Below, piece after piece: positions 8,035-15,280 of a stretch of 64,000 bases of DNA. The stretch is taken from contig LVAC01000001.1 in the NCBI GenBank assembly GCA_001602955.1, forward strand, positions 1 to 64,000. Direction: 5' to 3'. Under the pieces are notes generated by a model. The model made no database searches and was not told the origin of the DNA. It worked only from the letters and a program-made list of their open reading frames with translations. Source of the DNA: Sulfurospirillum sp001602955 (GTDB taxonomy: Bacteria > Campylobacterota > Campylobacteria > Campylobacterales > Sulfurospirillaceae). A program made the translations under genes and the position numbers. The number at the start of each line of letters is the position of its first letter. The first letter of the stretch is position 1.

Positions 8035-8886
8035 TTACGCTTTGAAAAGCTGGTAGATCGAGCTAAAGTCTTCCTCGCCGTATCCACTCATCTTTGCTTT
8101 GCAGAAAAGCTCTTTGGTAACACTGGCGGTGTAAAGCGGACGATTTAAACTGTACGCTAAGTCTTGCAAACAGTGCAAATCTTTGGTGATCGCCGCGGTG
8201 CTAAAATGCGCACTAAAGTCCTCATCGATCAGTTTTTGCGTTTTTGCCGCCAACACCAGTGACTTTCCACCACCCGCACCTAAAATGTCCAATAACTCTT
8301 TTTTATCGATGCCGCACGCTTCGCCCAGAGCCGTACACTCCGCGATCGTCGCCATGAATGAACCTAAACAGAGGTTGTTAATCAGCTTCATCTTCGTCGC
8401 AAATCCTGCCTCTTTCAGGTGGAAAATCGTCGAAGCAAACTTCTCTAAAAGTGGTTTACATGTAAGATAAACAGCTTCTTTGCCGGCACACACCGCGGTC
8501 AATTCGCCTTTGCTGGCAGGCACGACACTTCCAAGCACAGGGCATTCAAGGTAATTGCCGTCTTTGGCTTCGACCATCGCATGAAATTCGACCACGTCGT
8601 TGAAGTGATTTGTGCTAAGATCAACGATGGTTTTGCCTTTTTGTATCGCGCTTAACAGCCCATTTTCCATCGTTAAAACATCGCGCACGCCCGCTGAGTC
8701 AAACAGACATAAAAATACGGTATCGCATTTTTCCAAAAGCACTTTGGGAGAGCTTTCACACACAAAACCTTTCGCCTCCGCTTTGCTTTTGGTACGGTTC
8801 CAAACGATGACCTCTTCATTCATACTTGTTAAACGTTTTGCGATGGCGGCGCCTAAGTTACCTAAACCTATAAAACCGATTGCCAT
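8035..8886 (-). CDS. NAD(P)-binding β-hydroxyacid dehydrogenase family protein (3-hydroxyisobutyrate dehydrogenase-like)
   Basis: A 283-residue soluble enzyme. The Rossmann motif GFIGLGNLGAAIA is at residues 4-16, and the substrate-binding region (LECPVLGSVVPASKGELTAVCAG) has the sequence type of 6-phosphogluconate/3-hydroxyisobutyrate dehydrogenases. The catalytic lysine lies in MKLINNLCLGSFMA, matching the GxGxxxKxxNN family motif. Substrate is unknown; small β-hydroxyacids or succinic semialdehyde-type aldehydes are possible. Shine-Dalgarno AAGGAG precedes the ATG. The gene is divergent from a YheO-type regulator, with a 13-base palindromic operator candidate between them. Confidence 0.85.
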   Translation of the reverse strand: MAIGFIGLGNLGAAIAKRLTSMNEEVIVWNRTKSKAEAKGFVCESSPKVLLEKCDTVFLCLFDSAGVRDVLTMENGLLSAIQKGKTIVDLSTNHFNDVVEFHAMVEAKDGNYLECPVLGSVVPASKGELTAVCAGKEAVYLTCKPLLEKFASTIFHLKEAGFATKMKLINNLCLGSFMATIAECTALGEACGIDKKELLDILGAGGGKSLVLAAKTQKLIDEDFSAHFSTAAITKDLHCLQDLAYSLNRPLYTASVTKELFCKAKMSGYGEEDFSSIYQLFKA

Positions 8887-8913
8887 GATGACTCCTTTGA
8901 GCTATTTTTTAGA

Positions 8914-8919
8914 ATTATA
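8914..8919 (-). promoter_or_regulatory. -10 box for the dehydrogenase gene
   Basis: TATAAT on the minus strand, 28 bases upstream of the start codon, abutting the palindrome at 8920-8932. The consensus match is perfect; no clear -35 is seen, as is common for σ70 promoters in Campylobacterota. Confidence 0.5.
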
Positions 8920-8932
8920 GTCTAAATTAGAC
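8920..8932. promoter_or_regulatory. Candidate operator, perfect inverted repeat
   Basis: GTCTAA-A-TTAGAC, a perfect 6+1+6 inverted repeat in the divergent interval between the dehydrogenase gene and the YheO-type regulator gene. It covers the spacer immediately upstream of the dehydrogenase -10 box. The neighbouring regulator is the obvious candidate to bind it, which would make this a locally autoregulated divergent pair. Confidence 0.5.
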
Positions 8933-8953
8933 AAAATATCTTTAAATGAGTGC

Positions 8954-8959
8954 TATAAT
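8954..8959 (+). promoter_or_regulatory. -10 box of the YheO-type regulator gene, implying a nearly leaderless transcript
   Basis: TATAAT ends 6 bases before the ATG at 8966, so transcription should start at or next to the start codon. No Shine-Dalgarno exists between the box and the ATG. Confidence 0.5.
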
Positions 8960-8965
8960 TGCCAA

Positions 8966-9574
8966 ATGAAAAAAGAGCTCAAACCGTATGTCACTTTATG
9001 TGACGCCATCGCCAAACTGTTTTACCCCAATGTTGAAGTCGTCATGCACGATTTGGAAGCCAAAAAACTCGTTCATATCGTCAATGCCTTCTCCAAGCGT
9101 CGCGTGGGCGATGCGATGCTCAGTGAATTGAGAGACCTAAACAGCATCAAAGAGAACTGGGTCGGACCGTACGATAAAACTAGCAGTGATGGCAAACGCC
9201 TCAAAGCGGTCAGCATCGTCGTGCGAGACGCGGAGGAAAAGCCCATCGGGATGATCTGCATCAACTACAACATCGAACCCTTGGAAAACTTGCACGATTT
9301 TCTCAAAAGCTTTTTACATGTAAACGCCGAAGCCAAACCCTCCGTGCTTTTTTCACAAAGTTGGAGAGAACACACCGACGAGACGATCGAGAAGTATTTA
9401 AGCACCAAAAATATCGCCCTCTCAGGACTTTCAAGTGACGATAAAAAAGAGTTGGTGGTCTTTTTGGAGAGCGAGGGCATCTTCGCCATTCGCAATGTCG
9501 TGGGGTATATCTGCTCGGTGTTAAATGTCTCGAAGGCAACGATTTACAACTGGTTGAAGGTGGTGAGGAGTTAG
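8966..9574 (+). CDS. YheO/DauR-type transcriptional regulator (PAS-like domain + HTH)
   Basis: A 202-residue cytosolic protein. The N-terminal 120 residues match the YheO-like PAS domain (YVTLCDAIAKLFYPNVEVVMHDL at its start, GMICINYNIEPL near 95). The C-terminal 60 residues end in VVGYICSVLNVSKATIYNWL, the DNA-recognition helix of the HTH_22 type. Family members such as DauR and TfoS-like regulators sense small metabolites and control adjacent catabolic genes. The divergent dehydrogenase is a plausible target. The start follows a -10 box so closely that the mRNA may be leaderless. Confidence 0.85.
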   Translation: MKKELKPYVTLCDAIAKLFYPNVEVVMHDLEAKKLVHIVNAFSKRRVGDAMLSELRDLNSIKENWVGPYDKTSSDGKRLKAVSIVVRDAEEKPIGMICINYNIEPLENLHDFLKSFLHVNAEAKPSVLFSQSWREHTDETIEKYLSTKNIALSGLSSDDKKELVVFLESEGIFAIRNVVGYICSVLNVSKATIYNWLKVVRS

Positions 9575-9585
9575 TCCCTCACATA

Positions 9586-10971
9586 TTATTCATTATCTGC
9601 TTCACCCGTAGAATACCAATCAATCTTTCGAGTGATATACATAACGGTTGCAAGAACGCCAAACAATCCAACACTTCCCATAATGAGTGCATAATCTTCT
9701 AATTGAAGGACGACATAGAGATAACCATAAAGTATTACTAATATACCACAGACTATTCCTGTAAAAGAGTTGCTTTTTGTAATTGACTTTGAATATCCAG
9801 AAATAAGAGCGGTAATTGAAAAAGCCGATACAATATACGCTACATCAAAATTTAAGTATTCTGAAATAGCCAGCAATAACACATAAAAAAGTAAAATTGC
9901 TAATCCAATCAAAATATATTGAATTGGGTGAACGCGTCTTTTACTAATCACTTCGGAAAAGAAAAATGCTGAAAAGGTAAAGACAATAAACATAAGGGCA
10001 TACTTCATAACTCTTGTGGATTTTTGATAAATATCCGCAGGAATTAATAACTGTACACCAAAAGATGCGTCAGAAGATTCTTGCTGTACACCATAAGGAT
10101 TTGTGCGACTATTTGAAATAGGTGACTCGATCTTATAGTCGTCTCCTATCCATGTCTGGGGATAATTACGATTTAGATGAAGAACATTCCATTGAGCTGA
10201 AAAACCTTTATCTGTAACTTCTCTTATCGTAGGAAGGAATGAACCTTTAAAGCTTGGTGTTGCCCAACGTGATTTTATTTCAACATGGTTTGTCTTGCCT
10301 AAAGGCACAAAATAAAGTTTTTCACTTCCATTTAATGAAAGTTGCAAAGAGAATGTTTGAGCTTTTTTGTCTACTAATAATGGAATGATCGCTTGGGCGC
10401 CAGATTTGCCAATATCTTGTGTTTTAAGCCCTGGTCCTGCTTGATAAATTTTGTCATTAAAGGTAATCATAATATTTTTTTGAATTCCTCGCATATCAGA
10501 AATCCCTACAGAAAAAACTGCTTCATCCCAGAGAATATTGGAAGGATCAATGTCTAAATGTTTCAAAGATGGGATTGTAAAGCTTCCTTTAATATCCAAC
10601 TGTGCCCCATAAACGACTGTTTGATAAATACTGCGGTATCTCATTTGAGGGTCTATAACACCCGATATATTAAGTTCTTCAGGAAGAATGTGAACATAAC
10701 GAATACTATATTTTGTTTGATTGTTTTTTTCATCTTTCAAAAATACTTTAAATGGAACTGTAAAAAAAGGTCCTGTAATTTTTTGTGCATCACCCCAATT
10801 ATGATTTGTTTCAGTAACAACAGTAGTTTTTCGATTTTCTCGCTCGCTCATTGTCGAAGAAATCATACTCATAGGAATCAATAATACCAATGTCAAAAGT
10901 GCAATAGAGATCATTTTCAGCGATACAGAGTTTCGCATAAAACTTCCAAATTTTTCCGAATTCATACTCAT
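9586..10971 (-). CDS. creD: CreD-like inner membrane protein
   Basis: A 461-residue membrane protein with one hydrophobic segment near residues 18-38, a long periplasmic region (about 40-325) containing the CreD hallmark KITGPFFTVPF, and about five transmembrane segments between 330 and 450. In E. coli CreD is induced by the CreBC two-component system and affects envelope or colicin and β-lactam phenotypes; its biochemical role is unknown. No creBC is nearby. Base composition is visibly more AT-rich than the flanking genes and contains none of the window's repeated ACATGT cores, which hints at more recent acquisition. Shine-Dalgarno AAGGAAT precedes the ATG. Confidence 0.82.
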   Translation of the reverse strand: MSMNSEKFGSFMRNSVSLKMISIALLTLVLLIPMSMISSTMSERENRKTTVVTETNHNWGDAQKITGPFFTVPFKVFLKDEKNNQTKYSIRYVHILPEELNISGVIDPQMRYRSIYQTVVYGAQLDIKGSFTIPSLKHLDIDPSNILWDEAVFSVGISDMRGIQKNIMITFNDKIYQAGPGLKTQDIGKSGAQAIIPLLVDKKAQTFSLQLSLNGSEKLYFVPLGKTNHVEIKSRWATPSFKGSFLPTIREVTDKGFSAQWNVLHLNRNYPQTWIGDDYKIESPISNSRTNPYGVQQESSDASFGVQLLIPADIYQKSTRVMKYALMFIVFTFSAFFFSEVISKRRVHPIQYILIGLAILLFYVLLLAISEYLNFDVAYIVSAFSITALISGYSKSITKSNSFTGIVCGILVILYGYLYVVLQLEDYALIMGSVGLFGVLATVMYITRKIDWYSTGEADNE

Positions 10972-11017
10972 TTTATTCCTTTAACACTTATTTGAAATAT
11001 TTCATGTAAAGATATTC

Positions 11018-12388
11018 TCACCCCAACTTCCATATCTTAAACCGTCGATTTTTAATCGTCGTAGCACACAGTCCATCAAAGGCTTTATCGGCATATTCTC
11101 GCTCTATGGCGACGTAAGAGTATTTTTCTAAGATGTCGATTTTGCCGATGACGCTACCATTTAGACCCAAGTCTTTAGTGAGGGTTCCCAAGATGTCGCC
11201 GGCGCGCATTTTTTGTTTTTTGCCTGCGTCGATGCAAAGTGTGATGTAGAGGGCTTTTTTGGGTTTTGTGAGGGTTGGATTGAGATCGCCGATGCTTTTA
11301 CATGTAAACGTAAAATTGGCTTCTTTAAGCTCTTCCAAAAAGCTCTCTTCGCGTGGAGTGATGAAGCTGATCGCCTTGCCCTCTTTGCCCATGCGCCCGG
11401 TTCGTCCGATGCGGTGGGTGTAGATTTCCATCGTTTGCGGTAGTTCATAGTTGATGACCAGCTCCACGTCTTTGATGTCCAGTCCACGTGCGGCAAGGTC
11501 GGTAGCAACGAGAATTTGCGCACTGCCGTTGGCAAAGAGAAGCAAGTGCTCATCTCGGTCGATCTGCTCCAAATCGCCATGCAAAGAGAGTGCGTCAAAG
11601 CCCTCATCGATCAAGAAGCCTTGAAGTTCCGCAACGCCTACTTTAGTTTTACAAAAAATGATGACCGACTTAGCATCACTTTCCAACAACACGCCTTTGA
11701 GTGCCTCTTCCTTTTCGCTAACCTCCACACGGTAGCAAATTTGCGCTATATTGGAAGAGGTGGTTTTCTCTTCTTCGATGCTTACATGTAAAGCATCATG
11801 CTGTACTTCCTTGCACATCTGCTCGATCTCTTTAGGGAAGGTGGCAGAGAACAGCAGCGTCTGACGTTTTGTGGGCATCTTGGCGATAATCTTCTCGATG
11901 TCCTCAAAAAAGCCCATATCAAGCATGCGGTCTGCTTCATCCAGTACAAGGGTTTTGATATGTTCAAAGTTGATGGTTTTCTCTTGGAGATGCTGCAAAA
12001 TGCGCCCAGGAGTTCCGACGACGATATGCGCGCCATGCTCTAAACTGATGCATTGAGGCACAAAACGCGTTCCTCCGCACAATGTGACGATTTTGATATT
12101 GTGCATGAAACGGGCGAGTTTTCGCAGTTCAGCACTCACTTGCTCTGCCAACTCACGGGTCGGACAGAGCACGACAGATTGGATGCGCATGGAGTTTACA
12201 TGTAAAGCCATCAAAAGCGGCAGCCCAAACGCGGCGGTCTTGCCACTGCCTGTTTTGGCTTTAGCGATAAGGTCTTTTCCTTCAAGCGCCAAAGGAATGC
12301 ACGCTTTTTGGATCGGTGTCATGGAAACATAGCCCAAATCGTTTAAATTTTGGAGCATTTTGGGGTCTTGAATGTACGCGTTAAACAT
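11018..12388 (-). CDS. dbpA: DEAD-box ATP-dependent RNA helicase DbpA
   Basis: A 456-residue helicase. Motifs in order: Q motif (YVSMTPIQKACIPLAL), AKTGSGKTAAF (I), PTRELAEQ (Ia), TPGRI (Ib), DEADRMLD (II), SATFP (III), ATDLAARGLD (V), HRIGRTGRMG (VI). The C-terminal 75 residues (GDILGTL, GSVIGKIDILEKYSYVAIE) form the RRM-like domain that gives DbpA specificity for 23S rRNA hairpin 92; it assists large ribosomal subunit assembly. ATG 12388 is chosen because AAAGG lies 5 bases upstream; the frame opens 20 codons earlier inside the upstream gene. The gene holds three exact TTACATGTAA copies. Confidence 0.92.
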   Translation of the reverse strand: MFNAYIQDPKMLQNLNDLGYVSMTPIQKACIPLALEGKDLIAKAKTGSGKTAAFGLPLLMALHVNSMRIQSVVLCPTRELAEQVSAELRKLARFMHNIKIVTLCGGTRFVPQCISLEHGAHIVVGTPGRILQHLQEKTINFEHIKTLVLDEADRMLDMGFFEDIEKIIAKMPTKRQTLLFSATFPKEIEQMCKEVQHDALHVSIEEEKTTSSNIAQICYRVEVSEKEEALKGVLLESDAKSVIIFCKTKVGVAELQGFLIDEGFDALSLHGDLEQIDRDEHLLLFANGSAQILVATDLAARGLDIKDVELVINYELPQTMEIYTHRIGRTGRMGKEGKAISFITPREESFLEELKEANFTFTCKSIGDLNPTLTKPKKALYITLCIDAGKKQKMRAGDILGTLTKDLGLNGSVIGKIDILEKYSYVAIEREYADKAFDGLCATTIKNRRFKIWKLG

Positions 12389-12399
12389 AGATGCCTTTT

Positions 12400-14253
12400 C
12401 TAAAAATTGGCTTTTTGATCCCACAATTCCGTGGTAAATTGAATGCATCGGTTACGTCCACTCTCTTTGGCTTTATAAAGCGCGACGTCGGCGAACTTGA
12501 TCGCCTGCCAAAAGCCGTCGGTGTCATGAGGAAAGTCGCTAATGCCGATGCAAATCGTCTTTTTCAAAATGCCGTCGGTCGTTTTGAAGCTGAACTCTTC
12601 AACGCTTTGTCGAATTTTTTCCGCAACGTTTGCACCGTAACCGACGTCCGTATCGATCAACAAGATCAAGAACTCCTCGCCGCCGAAGCGAATGACGATG
12701 TCCGATTCCCTGACGCATTTTTTCAAGATATGCGACGTCTCTTTAAGAACGCTATCGCCGACGTCGTGACCGTATTTGTCGTTGACTTGTTTGAAGTAGT
12801 CCATATCGCACATCAAGAGGCTGATCTGTTTTTTACGTCTGAGCGTACTGGCGATGATCTGATTGGAGTGGTCTTGCAAGAAGCGACGGTTGTAAAGTCC
12901 CGTTAACCCGTCGACCAACGAAGATTCGCGCAAGGTATTCATCAAACGTTTGGTCTCGATGACAGAAAGCGAATGCTTGATATAACTCTCCGCCTTGAAA
13001 ATTTTCTCGTTGACTTCCTCCGCCGATGAGGCTTTAAAAACAAACTGTACGACGGCTCCGGCATGCCCCGAGACGATCAAAGGAATACAAACGTGTTTTT
13101 TGCCCTCGTCGCGTAAAAACTCCTTGCACACCCCTTCGTATTCGAACGAAGAGACTTTATGCCCTGTTTTTTGCGCGCGGCACAAGGTGCAATTATGCAA
13201 AATTTCTTCGTTACATGCGATCTCTTCGCTTAAAGGATAGACCATATTCATCGTTTGTTTGGCGGCATTGACGTCAAAAATGCGGTACTCGTCGATACCC
13301 GCTTCTTTTTCAAACACTTCGCCCAAACGCGTATAGACCACTTCGAGCGAACTGTCCTCTTCGATGACTTTTTTAAACACTGTCACGCCGTAAACGGTAT
13401 CGACCAGTTTGTTAAATTCGCGAGAGAGCGTACCGATTTCATCTTTGGATTTGATTTTTAGTTTTTTGCTCAAATCCACTTCGCCCGTTCCCAAAGAGTG
13501 AATTTGTTGAATCATCGACTCGATCGGACGCGAAAAGGCTTCTCTGAGCCATCGCGTAAAGAGCATCAACAAAATAATCGCAACAAAAATGACCCATGCG
13601 ACGCTGTTGATCGACAGACGAATGGCATTATTGACCTGTTGCGAATAGTCTTGATACAAGCCGTTAATGCGTGTGGATAACGCTTGCGTCAACTCTTGCG
13701 TTTTTTGAATATGCGTATTTAAAACCTCTTTGGTTTGTTCGATCTCTTCGGTGCTTAAGGAATTTTTACGTTTTTGCGCCGTTAAAACGCTCTCTTCCAT
13801 CGCACCGATCTCTTTAAAAATCATCTGCAAAGCTTCAACGCTTTGGGAGTCTTCTTTGGAAAGCGACTGAATAAAAAGCTCAAACACGTTACCGCTCATC
13901 GTCGTTTTTTGGTTACCGACGAGCGTTTCGGAGAGCGTATTTTTGGTTCGCGCCAAAAGTCCTTTAAGATAAAACAAAGTCGTATCAAACTCTTTCGTCG
14001 AACTCAAAGCGTTTTCGATCGAGGTCAGTTCCGGACTCAAACATAAAACGACTTTCATATAAGGGAGCGTGCTTTGCGTCAGTTGCGAATAACGGTAATG
14101 AATAAAACTAAGGGAAGAGACCGTAATCGTACCGATAAAAACAAACCAAAAAAACGTACCGAACTCAAATAAAAAAAACTTCTTGCGAATCGGAAGATTG
14201 ATAAACGTAATGAATTGTACGAATCTTTGCCAAAATCCGGTCATCTTTTCCAT
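12400..14253 (-). CDS. Membrane-bound diguanylate cyclase with HAMP and Cys-rich GAF-like domain
   Basis: About 617 residues. Transmembrane segment at about 28-50, periplasmic helical sensor region to about 200, second transmembrane segment (SVAWVIFVAIILLMLF, about 212-228), HAMP (about 230-285), a GAF-like domain (about 290-425), then GGDEF (about 430-600). The cyclase has GGEEF with an RESD (RxxD) inhibitory site upstream, so it should be active and product-inhibited. The GAF-like domain contains a cysteine cluster (CNEEILHNCTLC, later GVCKEF) that might bind a metal, heme or Fe-S. GTG 14262 is an alternative start, but ATG 14253 has the better-spaced AGGA. It ends 11 bases before dbpA. Confidence 0.87.
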   Translation of the reverse strand: MEKMTGFWQRFVQFITFINLPIRKKFFLFEFGTFFWFVFIGTITVSSLSFIHYRYSQLTQSTLPYMKVVLCLSPELTSIENALSSTKEFDTTLFYLKGLLARTKNTLSETLVGNQKTTMSGNVFELFIQSLSKEDSQSVEALQMIFKEIGAMEESVLTAQKRKNSLSTEEIEQTKEVLNTHIQKTQELTQALSTRINGLYQDYSQQVNNAIRLSINSVAWVIFVAIILLMLFTRWLREAFSRPIESMIQQIHSLGTGEVDLSKKLKIKSKDEIGTLSREFNKLVDTVYGVTVFKKVIEEDSSLEVVYTRLGEVFEKEAGIDEYRIFDVNAAKQTMNMVYPLSEEIACNEEILHNCTLCRAQKTGHKVSSFEYEGVCKEFLRDEGKKHVCIPLIVSGHAGAVVQFVFKASSAEEVNEKIFKAESYIKHSLSVIETKRLMNTLRESSLVDGLTGLYNRRFLQDHSNQIIASTLRRKKQISLLMCDMDYFKQVNDKYGHDVGDSVLKETSHILKKCVRESDIVIRFGGEEFLILLIDTDVGYGANVAEKIRQSVEEFSFKTTDGILKKTICIGISDFPHDTDGFWQAIKFADVALYKAKESGRNRCIQFTTELWDQKANF

Positions 14254-14349
14254 AATAGACACTATCCTTTTCTTGTAAAATTATTAAAAATCAAACGTAA
14301 AATCCTATCATAATTTTTGAATTTAGTTTCAAATAAATCGTTCATCTGC

Positions 14350-14355
14350 TATAAT
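14350..14355 (+). promoter_or_regulatory. -10 box upstream of psd
   Basis: TATAAT, 31 bases before the psd ATG, in the divergent region between the diguanylate cyclase gene and psd. A strongly AT-rich tract precedes it. No -35 consensus at standard spacing was found. Confidence 0.45.
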
Positions 14356-14386
14356 CTAGCCAAAATTAAATACGCAAAAGAGAAAC

Positions 14387-15280
14387 ATGCAACGATACCC
14401 AAGCTTTAAAACTTCCGTATTATCGAGACTATTCGGACGCTTTGCCCGCAAAAAATTCCCATCTTTTTTTCAATACGTCATCAATCAAACCTACGTTCGA
14501 TGCATGAACGTCGATCTTAAGGCATTCAAAAACGCCGCTTCGTATGAAAGCCTCAACGCGCTTTTTACGCGTAAACTCGTCACGCCGCGTTCTTTCGATA
14601 CCGATGCATCCGTCTTCATCTCTCCGTGCGACGGCAAAGTCAGCGCTTACGGAACGATCCAAAACGACACGGCATTGCAAATCAAAGGCTTTGACTATCG
14701 AATCGGTGCGCTTTTGAGCGATTACGTCTCCAAAAGTAACCGACAAAAACTCCAAAACGGCGTTTTTATCAACGTTTACCTCTCGCCTAAAGATTACCAT
14801 CGTTACCATGCACCGTTGGATATGCGTATCGCTAAAGCCGTTCATATTCCGGGGAAATTATACCCCGTTAACCTTTCGTGGCTGAAAAAAGTTGACGAAT
14901 TATTTATCGAAAATGAACGAGTTGTGCTAGAATGTTACACTAAGAACGATCACGTATTTTACATGGTTTTTGTGGGGGCACTAAACGTCGGTAAAATGGT
15001 CTTTCATTTCGATCCGTCGATTCAGACCAATGCCTCTTCTAAACTTCAACGTTATTATTATTATACCGATTTACACGTTAAAAAAGGCGATGAAATAGGA
15101 TTATTTGAGATGGGTTCGACGATCGTTATGCTCTTTGAACCGAATGCGCTTGAATGGGATTTTTCCGCCGTCGATTGCGTCACGTTCGGACAAACATTAG
15201 GAAGGGTACGAAGGCATGAACCAAATGAGCACTATCAGACAATCGCCGCCGAATCAACCGCTGACGCTTCTGTACCTTGA
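14387..15280 (+). CDS. psd: Phosphatidylserine decarboxylase proenzyme
   Basis: Converts phosphatidylserine to phosphatidylethanolamine at the inner membrane. The autoprocessing site is present as FEMGSTIVMLFE near residue 244; family members cleave in LGST/MGST, and the serine becomes the pyruvoyl cofactor. The SPCDGKVSAYG and YLSPKDYHRYHAP motifs (catalytic His and Asp region) are clear. The 297-residue protein carries about 30 residues after the expected end of the family, and this tail overlaps the next gene by 65 bases in another frame. Start chosen at ATG 14387. Confidence 0.92.
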   Translation: MQRYPSFKTSVLSRLFGRFARKKFPSFFQYVINQTYVRCMNVDLKAFKNAASYESLNALFTRKLVTPRSFDTDASVFISPCDGKVSAYGTIQNDTALQIKGFDYRIGALLSDYVSKSNRQKLQNGVFINVYLSPKDYHRYHAPLDMRIAKAVHIPGKLYPVNLSWLKKVDELFIENERVVLECYTKNDHVFYMVFVGALNVGKMVFHFDPSIQTNASSKLQRYYYYTDLHVKKGDEIGLFEMGSTIVMLFEPNALEWDFSAVDCVTFGQTLGRVRRHEPNEHYQTIAAESTADASVP

